NCBI RefSeq assembly: GCF_024227435.1
Contig: NZ_CP100445.1
Location: 806,001-870,000 of the forward strand
From: Natrinema caseinilyticum
Lineage (GTDB): Archaea; Halobacteriota; Halobacteria; Halobacteriales; Natrialbaceae
Length of the DNA stretch: 64,000 nucleotides
Direction: 5' to 3'
In this document: positions 27,914-37,036 of the stretch, one piece after another
How the letters are laid out: each line of letters begins with the position of its first letter
Numbering within the stretch: the stretch's first letter is position 1
Position numbers and translations under genes: made by a program
Notes under the pieces: model-generated
Seen by the model: only the letters and a program-made list of their open reading frames with translations
The model's database searches: none
What the model was told of the DNA's origin: nothing

Positions 27914-28363
27914 TCAGTCGGCGCGGGAGAGGGATGGCGCGTTCGATTCGCGGGATCGCTCGAGAAGCCGATGTGCGTGAAAGGCGACCGAGAAGTCCTG
28001 TGGGCTCGGAAGCGCACAGGCGAGCCAGCCGATCGCCGCGGCGGTGACGATCGGCGTCTCGGTCGTCATGTGACCAGCGAGGCCAAGTCCGAAGACGGGA
28101 ATCGCGAGGACAGCAGGTGCGAGTGCAGCGAGGCGCATGACCCAGGGCGGTTCACCACCGGTCGGGCGGGGATGGACGGCAGCCCAGGGATGCGTCGTGA
28201 GAACGGATCGGAGTCCGTCGGCGCGGCCGGGAAAGTACGAGACCGAGTACTCGACGCGTCCGAGTCGGAGCACGAGCACGTGCATCCACTCGTGGGCCAG
28301 TACTCCCGCTGCTACCGCGAGCGCGAGCGAACAGCCAGCGATCACCACAGTCGATCCGATCAT
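27914..28363 (-). CDS. Membrane protein with HExxH motif (putative metalloprotease, DUF3267-like)
   Basis: The start is set at MIGSTVVIAGCSLALA (28363); a GTG at 28471 would add 36 residues. The first membrane helix ends in LAHEWMHVLVLRLG, giving HExxH at a membrane boundary as in site-2-type or DUF3267 proteins. Two further helices follow (LAALAPAVLAIPVFGLGLAG and PIVTAAAIGWLACALP). The third zinc ligand of true proteases is not obvious, so activity is uncertain. It converges on the winged-helix gene at 27886 with a 27-base gap. Confidence 0.6.
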   Translation of the reverse strand: MIGSTVVIAGCSLALAVAAGVLAHEWMHVLVLRLGRVEYSVSYFPGRADGLRSVLTTHPWAAVHPRPTGGEPPWVMRLAALAPAVLAIPVFGLGLAGHMTTETPIVTAAAIGWLACALPSPQDFSVAFHAHRLLERSRESNAPSLSRAD

Positions 28364-28920
28364 GGGGAACGCGAGATGAACACCTGTCGGTACCCCGTCG
28401 ACTCGGGACGGGAACGTCTCTCGCGCAATCAGGTCGAAGAGCTGATAGCACAAGGGTGTCCGGCTGTACACGTTGTCGCCTTAAGATGTCGGACGGGGTC
28501 GGAAGACGGCGGAGAAAGCCTCGAGCAACGGGGGAGGGAGGTACCAAGAGAACGGATGGAACGGCCAGCGTTGATTCGACCGCCAGTGTGGGGCCGCTGG
28601 TCGAGGCGTTCAGGAAGCCGTCGTCGAGGCTGTCGTGTGATCCGTCTCCCGATCGTCCTGTCGCGGATCCGACGAGGAGAGTCGCTCTCACGTCCCGACG
28701 ATGGGTGTCCATGGGTTCCGACGGGTTCCGCGAGGACGGGCGTGTTCTCATCGACGGACGTGGCGAATGCCACTCCCGTCGTTCCGCTCCGCAACAGCCG
28801 CCTCCCGGACGAATTGCGGAGGTTCGATGCGCGTCTCCTCCTTCGACGCCCGCTCCGACGGTTTCGATCCGATGACTGTCGCCGGCAAGGATTAAGTAAT
28901 GCCGAGTGGTACCGTATGTC
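28364..28920. other. Gene-poor stretch upstream of the GNAT gene
   Basis: Arg/Ser/Pro-rich ORFs occur on both strands but none resembles a known family, and their composition is that of non-coding GC-rich DNA. The right end has the TATA-like ATTAAGTAAT at 28891-28900, 26 bases before the ATG at 28921. Confidence 0.4.
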
Positions 28921-29652
28921 ATGGCTACGACTGATGCGCTCGAGTTCGGTCACGAGGATCGCAAGCACATTTACGAATACGTCGAGCGCCACGGTGCGGT
29001 CGATCCCGACGAGGTACAGGAGCGCCTCGGCCTCGATCCCGGCGGGTTTCGCCACCACGTCGCGATACTCAAGCGGGACGGGCGACTCGAGCAGGAAGAC
29101 GGAACGCTCAGAGTAACGATCGATGCGGGTGCCGAAGAGGAGTACGTCTCGGAGGACCTCGAATTCCACATTCGGCCGGCGCGCCAGGAGGATCTGACGG
29201 GGATCGTCGGAGCGATCAGACAGGTCGCCGAAGAGAAGACCTACATCGAAGCCGAGAGCGTCGCCGACGAGATCGATCACGAAGAGACCTTGCTCCGGCA
29301 CAACGAACTCGAGTCTCGAATGTTCTTCGTCGCCACGGTCGAAGACGAAGTGGTCGGCTGGGTCCACCTCTACGCGCCGGAACTGGAGAAGCTGAGCCAC
29401 ACCGCCGAACTCACCGTCGGCGTCTTAGAGGAGTATCGCAACCACGGCGTCGGCTCACACCTCCTCTCGCGAGGCCTCGAGTGGGCCGGTTCGAACGGCT
29501 ACGAGAAAGTCTACCAGAGCGTGCCATCGACCAACGAGGAAGCGATCGCCTTCCTCGAAGAACACGACTGGGACACTGAAGCGGTCCGACAGGACCACTA
29601 CATGTTGAACGGCCACTACGTCGACGAAGTGATGATGGCTGTCAAATTGTAG
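28921..29652 (+). CDS. GNAT N-acetyltransferase with N-terminal winged-helix domain
   Basis: The protein has about 243 residues. Residues 1-70 form an HTH (EDRKHIYEYVERHGAVDPDE, FRHHVAILKRDGRLEQ). From about residue 80 a GNAT fold follows with HIRPARQEDL, the acetyl-CoA loop ELTVGVLEEYRNHGVGSHLL and YQSVPSTNEEAIAFLEEHDW. The combination suggests either a self-regulating acetyltransferase or one guided to DNA or RNA. The substrate is unknown. The start is supported by a leaderless promoter. Confidence 0.83.
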   Translation: MATTDALEFGHEDRKHIYEYVERHGAVDPDEVQERLGLDPGGFRHHVAILKRDGRLEQEDGTLRVTIDAGAEEEYVSEDLEFHIRPARQEDLTGIVGAIRQVAEEKTYIEAESVADEIDHEETLLRHNELESRMFFVATVEDEVVGWVHLYAPELEKLSHTAELTVGVLEEYRNHGVGSHLLSRGLEWAGSNGYEKVYQSVPSTNEEAIAFLEEHDWDTEAVRQDHYMLNGHYVDEVMMAVKL

Positions 29653-29707
29653 CTACGTTTCCGTTCGAATATCCAGAACGTGTCGGATCACAACCAATCT
29701 GATTTAT

Positions 29708-30724
29708 GTGATCGTCTCTGGAAGCGACTGGTATGCGTTTTGCTACCCCCGCGCGGTACGAGTGGGAGGGATGGGGCTCGCGCTCGCGATCGCCGGAATA
29801 GTGCAGACGCTCGAGACGCCGGTCACGCACCCGGTCGACGCGTTCGAACTGGTGATCTCGTTGTTGGTCCCGACCGGGCTGGCGACCGGCGGGTATTGGC
29901 TGGCTAGTCGCAACGTCACGGCCGACGTCCGCTGGCGGGTCGTAACCAGAGTCTCGTTCGGTATCGTCGTCGCCTGTGCGGTCGGCGTCCTGTCGATCGG
30001 TTACGTGACGTTCGAAGGCGGCTCCGTGAACCGACCGCTGTCTCTCGTGACCTCGCTGGCTGCAATCGGCGGTGCAAGCGGCTTCCTCGCGGCGATGTAC
30101 GCGGCGGGGCGGACGAGCACGGCCAAATCGACGGACGCGGGGACGACGAGGCCGGTGTCGACGACGGCGAACGAGGTCCCAGAGTCGGTCGAGACGCCCG
30201 GAAGCGACGGTGCCACAGCTACGTCGGCCGCGACGTCCCCGTCGGGACCGTCTCCCACACGCTCTGCAGGTGCCACCGCTGATCCGTCCGGGGCCGGCAC
30301 CCGCGCTCACCTCGACGTCGCGTTCGGTCCCGACGCAAGCGACGGCGCGAGACGACGGTCACCACCGGAACGGACCGCGAGTCTCGAAACCGTCGCGGCA
30401 GTTCCTACGACCGCGGAGACGATCCTCGAGGTCCTCGGCGACGAGCAGGCCCGGATCACGCTGGCAGTTCTCTATCACGGACACGGCGGCGAGAGACGGT
30501 CCGTCGCCGAGCTCACGCGCGTCGTCGCCCAGTATACGGACGCCCGCGCTGGCGTCGTGGCGAGATCGCTTCGACACTCGACGTTGCCCCGACTGCACGA
30601 GATTCGAGCCATCGACTGGGACCCGTCAACGGATCGCGTGATGGCGTCGGACCAGGCCGTCTTCGAGGAAGCCGTTCGAGAAGCGGTGGTTCTGCTCGAG
30701 ACGTTCGAACCGGGAACGAGATAG
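29708..30724 (+). CDS. Membrane protein with C-terminal DUF7344-like winged helix
   Basis: The protein has 338 residues from a GTG start. Four membrane helices (for example GLALAIAGIVQTLE, ELVISLLVPTGLATGGYWLA and FGIVVACAVGVLSIGYVTF) are followed by a 100-residue Thr/Ser/Ala/Pro linker. The C-terminal winged helix reads TILEVLGDEQARITLAVLYH, then LRHSTLPRLHEIRAIDWD. The HxxxPxLxxxxxI element places the C domain with DUF7344. This is the mirror image of the layout at 27296. Function is unknown. Confidence 0.68.
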   Translation: MIVSGSDWYAFCYPRAVRVGGMGLALAIAGIVQTLETPVTHPVDAFELVISLLVPTGLATGGYWLASRNVTADVRWRVVTRVSFGIVVACAVGVLSIGYVTFEGGSVNRPLSLVTSLAAIGGASGFLAAMYAAGRTSTAKSTDAGTTRPVSTTANEVPESVETPGSDGATATSAATSPSGPSPTRSAGATADPSGAGTRAHLDVAFGPDASDGARRRSPPERTASLETVAAVPTTAETILEVLGDEQARITLAVLYHGHGGERRSVAELTRVVAQYTDARAGVVARSLRHSTLPRLHEIRAIDWDPSTDRVMASDQAVFEEAVREAVVLLETFEPGTR

Positions 30725-30812
30725 CAGCGGCCGCGCGGACGGCGGAGAACGGACCGCAATCCGGCGTTGCGGAATCGAAAGGTAGTTTTCCCGGACCCTG
30801 CTACCCTGAGCC

Positions 30813-31994
30813 ATGCTTTCGATCGCGCTTGCCGGGAAGCCAAACGCCGGCAAGTCCACCTTCTACACGGCGGCGACGATGGCGGACGTAGACGTCGCCA
30901 ACTATCCGTTCACCACGATCGACGCCAATCGCGGGGTGAGTTACGTCCGGACCGAGTGCCCCTGCCTCGAGCGCGACGAGCGGTGCAACGCCGACAACTG
31001 CGAGGACGGCAAGCGCTACGTCCCGATCGAACTCCTCGACGTCGCGGGACTCGTTCCGGGGGCCCACGAGGGGAAGGGACTCGGCAATCAGTTTCTGGAC
31101 GAACTCACGAACGCGGACGTGATCGTCAACGTGGTCGACGCCTCCGGCGGGACCACCGAAACGGGCGACCCCGTCGACGTCGGATCGCACGATCCGCTCG
31201 CCGACATCGACTTCGTCGAAGAAGAGATGGATCTCTGGCTCGCCGGTATCGTCGAGCGCAACTGGGAGTCCGTCGAGCGAAAATCCCGCTCGCCCGACTT
31301 CGACATCGACGACGTCCTCGCGGACATGCTCTCAGGTTTCGGTGCCTCGCCGACGCAGATCGCGACCGTCCTTCGCGATCTGGACTACCCCGAGGATCCG
31401 ATCCAGTGGGAGGACGCACACCGCGAGGCGCTCGCTCGAGACGTTCGCCGGCGGACCAAGCCGATCGTCGTCGCGGCGAACAAGATCGACGTCGCCCCGG
31501 CGGAGAACGTCGATCGCCTGCTCGAACTCGACAAGCCGGTGATCCCCACGACGGCCGAGGGTGAACTCGCACTCCGCCGGGCGGCCGACAACGACCTCGT
31601 CGCGTACGACCCCGGCGACGAGACGATCGAGATCGGCGACGACGTGACTGACGCTCAGCGGGAGGCGCTCGAGGGGCTCGCGGAGACGATGGACGAGTGG
31701 GACGGCACCGGGGTTCAGGCGGCGCTCGATTACGCGGTCTACGACCTGCTCGACCACGTCACCGCCTATCCGGTCGAGGACGCCTCGAAATGGTCCGACG
31801 GGAGCGGGAACGTCCTGCCCGACGCCTTCCTGCTGCCCCGGGGATCGACACCGGTCGACCTGGCGTACACCGTCCACTCGGACATCGGGGACGGCTACCT
31901 CCACGCGGTGAACGCGAAGACGAATCGCGAAGTCAGCGATGACTACGAACTCGAGGAGGGCGACGTGATACAGATCGTGTCGACGGCGTCGTGA
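30813..31994 (+). CDS. ychF: YchF/Obg-related GTPase family protein
   Basis: The 393-residue protein starts MLSIALAGKPNAGKSTF with the P-loop. It has LLDVAGLVPGAHEGKGLGNQ (switch II region), a helical insert, and NKID in place of NKxD. A C-terminal TGS domain begins VLPDAFLLPRGSTPVDLAY. The YchF/OLA1 group often prefers ATP to GTP and binds ribosomes. Length and all motifs are as expected. It is monocistronic and cytoplasmic. Confidence 0.92.
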   Translation: MLSIALAGKPNAGKSTFYTAATMADVDVANYPFTTIDANRGVSYVRTECPCLERDERCNADNCEDGKRYVPIELLDVAGLVPGAHEGKGLGNQFLDELTNADVIVNVVDASGGTTETGDPVDVGSHDPLADIDFVEEEMDLWLAGIVERNWESVERKSRSPDFDIDDVLADMLSGFGASPTQIATVLRDLDYPEDPIQWEDAHREALARDVRRRTKPIVVAANKIDVAPAENVDRLLELDKPVIPTTAEGELALRRAADNDLVAYDPGDETIEIGDDVTDAQREALEGLAETMDEWDGTGVQAALDYAVYDLLDHVTAYPVEDASKWSDGSGNVLPDAFLLPRGSTPVDLAYTVHSDIGDGYLHAVNAKTNREVSDDYELEEGDVIQIVSTAS

Positions 31995-32143
31995 CGAGGG
32001 CCCGACTTCAGAGAGCGCCCGGCGATGTCGTGACCCCACATCGTCCATCCCGGTCGGACGTAAACTGGACGTTCTTGCGCACTCTCCGGCCGATTGTCGG
32101 ATAGAGATGCGCTTTTCGCCGGTGGCAGTGTATACTTCATACG

Positions 32144-32392
32144 ATGCCACGCCAAATCCGGTTCCCCAAGACGAAACGAGAACGCGCGATGTCGGCACAA
32201 CTGGCCGCGCTCAACGAGCGTCTCGAGGTGATCGAGCGGCGCCACTGCAAGCTTCAAAACACGGTCGAAGCACTCGGACGCGAAGCGGGGGTTTCGGTGG
32301 GATCTCCGTGCAGTCACTGCGACGAGAGCTACATGCTCATCAAAAACGGTCACATGTACTGTCCGCACTGTGGTCACCGACGGACGATGTAG
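32144..32392 (+). CDS. Small coiled-coil/zinc-ribbon protein
   Basis: The 82-residue protein has a basic N terminus (MPRQIRFPKTKRERAM), a helix likely to form a coiled coil (AALNERLEVIERRHCKLQNT), and a ribbon with SPCSHCDESY and MYCPHCGHRR. It probably oligomerises and binds zinc or nucleic acid. I do not recognise a family function. A TATA-like TATACTTCATA precedes it closely. Confidence 0.65.
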   Translation: MPRQIRFPKTKRERAMSAQLAALNERLEVIERRHCKLQNTVEALGREAGVSVGSPCSHCDESYMLIKNGHMYCPHCGHRRTM

Positions 32393-32455
32393 TGTTCCAG
32401 GACCGCACCTGAGAGGGCGTATCGATGCGTCGGTGACGACCACCGCGACGTCGGC

Positions 32456-33316
32456 TCACACGAGGTCGCCGATCGGGTCGAATCGGACGGCGGTCACGAG
32501 GACGGCGAGGAACACGTACGAGCCCCGGATGAGCAACATGGTCGCGAGTTCGGGGTCGGCACGCCGCGCGACGAGCGCGACGACGGCGAAGGCGAGCGCC
32601 GCGAGGATCGCCGTCGCGGGAAAGATACGAGCGACAGCGAACCCGACGACGGCGACCAACGCGAGGGTCATCAGGCCGTACGCGACAGAGTACGCCCGAC
32701 CGGGGCCGACTACCACCGCGACGGTTCGTTTCTCGATCGAGCGATCGTACACGTAGTCCTGGGCGTCGTCGATCACCTTGACACCGGAGAGGAGGATCAG
32801 AAAGATCAGGGCGAACGCGAGCGGAACGACGGTGAGCGTCGCCGCCTGCACGTAGAACCCACCGACGACGGCGAGTGCGATCCCGAGCGGGTAGCCGGTC
32901 GTCGCGGTTACGGGGTTCGTATCCAGCTGTGGAGCGTGATGGTACGCGATCAGCCACGTGGGAACGACCAGCACGACCGCGGTCGCATCGACGAGGACGC
33001 CGAGAGCGAGACAGCACAGCGCGAACGTCACAGTCGACAGTCCGAGCGCGACGTGACATCCCGTCACGGTCAGCGGGTGATCCTCGTCTTCGCCTCGGAC
33101 GTGGAAATCGACGTAGCCGTCCTTGACGTGGGCCGTATAAACCGCCGCGAACATGGCGAGGACGTGACCCGCCGCGAGTACCGGATCGATAGATCCGGCG
33201 AGAATCGCACCGAACAGTGATGCTGCCAACGGCGGCGTCATGAAGACGGGATGCACCTGCGACCAGAGCGCTCGAGCCGTGCCACCGATTCCGGTCCCGT
33301 CCCTCACGAGTGCCAT
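32456..33316 (-). CDS. UbiA-family prenyltransferase-like membrane protein
   Basis: The start is MALVRDGTGIGGTARA (33316); the longer frame to 33442 adds an Arg-rich non-conserved piece. The 286-residue protein has about eight helices. The first Asp-rich motif lies in HVKDGYVDFHVRGEDEDHP and the second in DDAQDYVYDRSIEKRT, as in UbiA enzymes that bind prenyl-diphosphate through magnesium. Haloarchaeal paralogues make archaeal lipids, menaquinone or bacterioruberin. Which one this is cannot be decided here. It is divergent from the ThDP enzyme. Confidence 0.8.
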   Translation of the reverse strand: MALVRDGTGIGGTARALWSQVHPVFMTPPLAASLFGAILAGSIDPVLAAGHVLAMFAAVYTAHVKDGYVDFHVRGEDEDHPLTVTGCHVALGLSTVTFALCCLALGVLVDATAVVLVVPTWLIAYHHAPQLDTNPVTATTGYPLGIALAVVGGFYVQAATLTVVPLAFALIFLILLSGVKVIDDAQDYVYDRSIEKRTVAVVVGPGRAYSVAYGLMTLALVAVVGFAVARIFPATAILAALAFAVVALVARRADPELATMLLIRGSYVFLAVLVTAVRFDPIGDLV

Positions 33317-33425
33317 ACGGGAGCGACAACGAACTGATGCATAATACCCGGGTCGGGTCCGCAGACGCTGGAATCGGCGTGCCGAAACACACAGTTTGAT
33401 GTGAAATGACGTATCACGTGGGGGC

Positions 33426-35114
33426 ATGTCTAAACGGTACACTGGCGCGGACCTCTTTACCGACGCGCTCGAATCCTACGGCGTCGACTACGTTTTCGGG
33501 AACCCGGGGACCACGGAACTGCCGATCATGGACGCGATCAGCCGGAGCGACCTCGAGTACAGGCTCGCGCTCCACGAGGACATCGCGGTCGGCATGGCCG
33601 CGGGCTACGCTCAGCGACGTCGATACCACTCCCACCACGACGACGCAATCACCCCCGTCGGTGTGGCGAACCTCCATATCGCCCCCGGGTTGGCCCACGG
33701 ACTCGGCAACCTGTACGCGGCCAAAAAGACCGGCGCACCCGTCGTCGTGACGGCCGGGAACCACAGCACAGACTTTCGCCACGAGGAGCCGATCCTGTCC
33801 GGTCGACTCGCCAACATGGCCCGCGAGTTCTGCAAGTGGTCCGACGAGGTACTGGACGTGTCCGCCCTGCCGTCGATGCTCCGCCGGGCGTTCCGCGTCG
33901 CATTGACGCCGCCGACCGGCCCCGTCTTCCTCGGTCTGCCACTCGACGTGACGATGGCCGAAACCGACGCCGAACCCGAACGGCTCGGCGCGATTCCCAG
34001 CGCCGGAAACGGCGATCCGACGCAACTCGAGCGCGCCGCAGACCTGCTCGTCGAGGCCGAAAATCCGGTGATGGTCGTCGGCGATCACATCGCTCGCTCG
34101 GGCGTCGACGCCGTCACCGCAGCGGTCGACCTCGCGGAGGCGGCGGGCGCCCGCGTCCACGGCGAGATCCTCTCTTCGGAGGTCGATTTCCCGACGGGCC
34201 ACGAGCAGTGGGTGTCCTATCTTCCGACCAGCGAATCGCTCACGGCGGCGCTGATGGACACCGACACGCTCCTCTTCGCCGGCTGTTCGACGAACACCAC
34301 GTTGACGCGCCACGAGGAAGAACTGGTCGGGTCCGACACGACGTGTATCCACCTGAGCGACGATGCCTGGCAACTCGGCAAGAACCAGCCCGCTGACGCG
34401 GCCGTGATCGGCGATCCCGGTCTCGTCCTCCGGGACCTCACCGAGCGCGTGCGTGACCGTCTCTCGAGCGACAGGGTCTCGGACCGACTCGAGGACGTCG
34501 CGGCGACGAAAGAAATGGTCGAGTCGAAGATGGCCGGCTACGGAGAAGGGAACGGGGACGAACCGGGCGCATCGAAAGCCCAGTTGGTCGACGCGATGGA
34601 GCGCGTCGCAGGTGACGCAGCGATCGTGGACGAGGGCGTCACCTCGAAGTACGCCATGCTCACCCGCTGGGAGTTCGGCCCGGAGCAGTATATCTCCAAC
34701 AAGGGTGGCGGCCTCGGTTACGGGCTTCCGGCCTCGGTCGGCGCCGCCATCGCCGAAGGCCAACGCGATGAGCCCCGGGACGTGATCGGATTTATCGGCG
34801 ACGGGTCGTACCAGTACTACCCGCATTCGATCTACAGCGCGGCCCGCTACGATCTCGACCTGACGGTCGTGATCTCGGACAACCGAAACTATCGGATCCT
34901 CAAGAACAACACGCTTCACCTCATGGGTGGCGAGGAAGACGACTACGACTTCGTCGGCATGGACTTCGAGCCGTCGGTCGACCTCGTGAAAAACGCCGAG
35001 AGTCACGGTTCGCGCGCCCAACTCGTCGAATCGCCCGAGGAAATCGAGGGCGCACTCGAGGACGCGATCGCTCGCGATGGCCCCGACGTGCTCGACGTAC
35101 TGGTCCACGACTGA
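33426..35114 (+). CDS. Thiamine-diphosphate-dependent enzyme (benzoylformate decarboxylase/acetolactate synthase-like)
   Basis: The 562-residue protein has three ThDP-family domains. The N-terminal pyrimidine-binding part has VDYVFGNPGTTELP and ALHEDIAVGMAAGYAQ, with the activating Glu. The middle domain has NPVMVVGDHIARSG. The C-terminal part has KGGGLGYGLPASVGAA and the GDGSYQYYPHSIYS...SDNRNY cofactor motif. Benzoylformate decarboxylase-like proteins decarboxylate 2-oxo acids; acetolactate synthases are alternatives, but no regulatory subunit is nearby. Substrate is undetermined. Confidence 0.85.
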   Translation: MSKRYTGADLFTDALESYGVDYVFGNPGTTELPIMDAISRSDLEYRLALHEDIAVGMAAGYAQRRRYHSHHDDAITPVGVANLHIAPGLAHGLGNLYAAKKTGAPVVVTAGNHSTDFRHEEPILSGRLANMAREFCKWSDEVLDVSALPSMLRRAFRVALTPPTGPVFLGLPLDVTMAETDAEPERLGAIPSAGNGDPTQLERAADLLVEAENPVMVVGDHIARSGVDAVTAAVDLAEAAGARVHGEILSSEVDFPTGHEQWVSYLPTSESLTAALMDTDTLLFAGCSTNTTLTRHEEELVGSDTTCIHLSDDAWQLGKNQPADAAVIGDPGLVLRDLTERVRDRLSSDRVSDRLEDVAATKEMVESKMAGYGEGNGDEPGASKAQLVDAMERVAGDAAIVDEGVTSKYAMLTRWEFGPEQYISNKGGGLGYGLPASVGAAIAEGQRDEPRDVIGFIGDGSYQYYPHSIYSAARYDLDLTVVISDNRNYRILKNNTLHLMGGEEDDYDFVGMDFEPSVDLVKNAESHGSRAQLVESPEEIEGALEDAIARDGPDVLDVLVHD

Positions 35115-35199
35115 CTCGCTCGGAGTGTTATCAACTAATTGATTGATCATCGGCCGGTAAACACTTGCGTCTCGTTCGTGCAGATATATCCGTTCACGG

Positions 35200-37008
35200 A
35201 TGGCCTGGGTGATCGACCCGTACAGTCTCGTTTTGTTACTCTCGCTCGTCGTCGCAGTCGGCACTACCGGTGCGGCGTGGCGGATGCGGCCTGCCGCCGG
35301 TTCGGTCCCGCTCACAGCGCTCATGGCCAGCGTCGCGTGCTGGCTCTGCGCTCACATCCTCGAGATAGAATTCACGGCGTTCATCTGGAAAGTGTACATG
35401 GCCAACGTTCAGTGGGTGGCCGCCGCCGTCATCCCGACGCTCTTTCTCGTCTTCGCGCTCGAGTTTACGGGCAGGGATCGGTGGATCACCCGTCGGCGAC
35501 TCGGATTGTTCGCGATCGAGCCCCTCATCGTGATCGGATTCTTGCTCGTCAACGGACAAACGAACCTCCTGTGGGGACCGCCGGTCACGGAAACGGTGTC
35601 GTTCGGCGCGTTATGGACGCCGTCCGCGACCGTCGTGACTGCGGATCCGACGATCGGCCTGTTCGCTCACCTGGCGTACGCGACCCTCTGTCTGACGATT
35701 ACCTCGGTGGCCGTCTTCGAGATGATCGTGCGGAGCAATCGCTACTACCGCTGGCAAGGCCTCGCCGTTCTCGTCGCGATTGCCGTTCCGTGGGCGACGG
35801 CCGTACTGGCGGCGTCGTCGCTCGAGATCATCGGCACGACGCCGATTGGGTTTACCGTGACCGGTCTCGCGATCACGTTCGGCCTCTACCGCTACCGACT
35901 CCTCGAGATCGCCCCCATCGCCCGCAGCGAAGTCGTTTCGAACCTCGAGGACGGCGTGCTCGTAATCGATAGCAATCGACGGATCGTCGACAGCAATCCG
36001 GTTGCGGAGGTGCTGTTCGGGCGAGATCGCGAAAACCTCGTCGGCGAACCGATCGACGCCGTCCTCCCGATCGCCGTGGACGCGGTCATCGAGGCGTCGA
36101 CCCACCGGGACGACGACGGCACAGCGACCGATATCGACGACCCCGTCACGCAGTTCACGCTCGGTGACGGCACCGACCGGCGCTTCTACGACCTCTTGCT
36201 GTCCCCGATCGACGACGGTCGCGGCCAGCCGGTCGGGTGGACGATCGTCGTTCACGACGTAACCCAACGCGTCAGTCGGGAGCGCGAACTCGAGCGCAAG
36301 AACCGCAAACTCGACGAGTTCGCGGGCGTCGTCAGTCACGACCTCCGGAATCCGCTGTCGGTTTCGAAGGGATACCTCGAGTTGCTCGAGGAGGAGTACG
36401 ACCCGGAATACGTCCGGGCCATCGCCGAATCGCACGAACGGATGGAACAACTGATCGAAGACGTGCTGGCGCTCACACGGCAGGGCCAGGACGCGCTGCA
36501 TCTCGAACCCGTCGCACTCGGCGACGTTGCCAGGGAGGCCTGGTCGACGGTCGAAACCGCCGGATCGACGCTGTCCGTCGTCGACGACCGGACGATCGAC
36601 GCCGACCGGACACAGCTCCGGCAGCTACTCGAGAACCTCTTTCGAAATTCCGTGGACCACGGACCGCGGTCGCCTTCCTCGCAGCCGACCGGCGAGTCCG
36701 ACGAGAAAACGGACCTCGTCGTTACGGTCGGCGGGCTCGCGGACGGGTTCTACGTCGCGGACTCTGGCGGCGGATTCGAGGCCGATCCGGATCGGATCTT
36801 CGAGTCGGGGTACACGACCAGCGATCGCGGCACGGGTCTCGGACTGTCGATCGTCGCGGAGATCTGCGACGGCCACGGCTGGTCCGTGACGGCGAGGGAG
36901 GGGGCGGACGGGGGTGCGCGGTTCGAGATTACCGACACCGAAGACGACGGCTCCGTCCCGGACGCCACCGACGACCGACCGGCTTCGTTCGCACGCGAGC
37001 GCGAGTAG
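35200..37008 (+). CDS. Sensor histidine kinase with 7TM N terminus and PAS domain
   Basis: The 602-residue protein has about seven membrane helices over residues 5-230 (HisKA-7TM type). A PAS domain follows (VVSNLEDGVLVIDSNRRIVD to about residue 360), then a HisKA dimerisation helix with the phosphoacceptor in FAGVVSHDLRNPLSVSKG. The HATPase has the N box ENLFRNSVDHG, ADSGGGFE and the G box DRGTGLGLSIV. It should autophosphorylate on His in response to a membrane or PAS signal. No response regulator is adjacent, as is common in haloarchaea. It is tail-to-tail with trkH. Confidence 0.9.
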   Translation: MAWVIDPYSLVLLLSLVVAVGTTGAAWRMRPAAGSVPLTALMASVACWLCAHILEIEFTAFIWKVYMANVQWVAAAVIPTLFLVFALEFTGRDRWITRRRLGLFAIEPLIVIGFLLVNGQTNLLWGPPVTETVSFGALWTPSATVVTADPTIGLFAHLAYATLCLTITSVAVFEMIVRSNRYYRWQGLAVLVAIAVPWATAVLAASSLEIIGTTPIGFTVTGLAITFGLYRYRLLEIAPIARSEVVSNLEDGVLVIDSNRRIVDSNPVAEVLFGRDRENLVGEPIDAVLPIAVDAVIEASTHRDDDGTATDIDDPVTQFTLGDGTDRRFYDLLLSPIDDGRGQPVGWTIVVHDVTQRVSRERELERKNRKLDEFAGVVSHDLRNPLSVSKGYLELLEEEYDPEYVRAIAESHERMEQLIEDVLALTRQGQDALHLEPVALGDVAREAWSTVETAGSTLSVVDDRTIDADRTQLRQLLENLFRNSVDHGPRSPSSQPTGESDEKTDLVVTVGGLADGFYVADSGGGFEADPDRIFESGYTTSDRGTGLGLSIVAEICDGHGWSVTAREGADGGARFEITDTEDDGSVPDATDDRPASFARERE

Positions 37009-37036
37009 CTCTGTGAGCGGCGATCTCCGCGTGCAC

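Noticed and set aside
33414-35324. 636-codon minus-strand ORF antisense to the ThDP enzyme
   Set aside because: Its length comes only from the GC-biased third positions of the sense gene.
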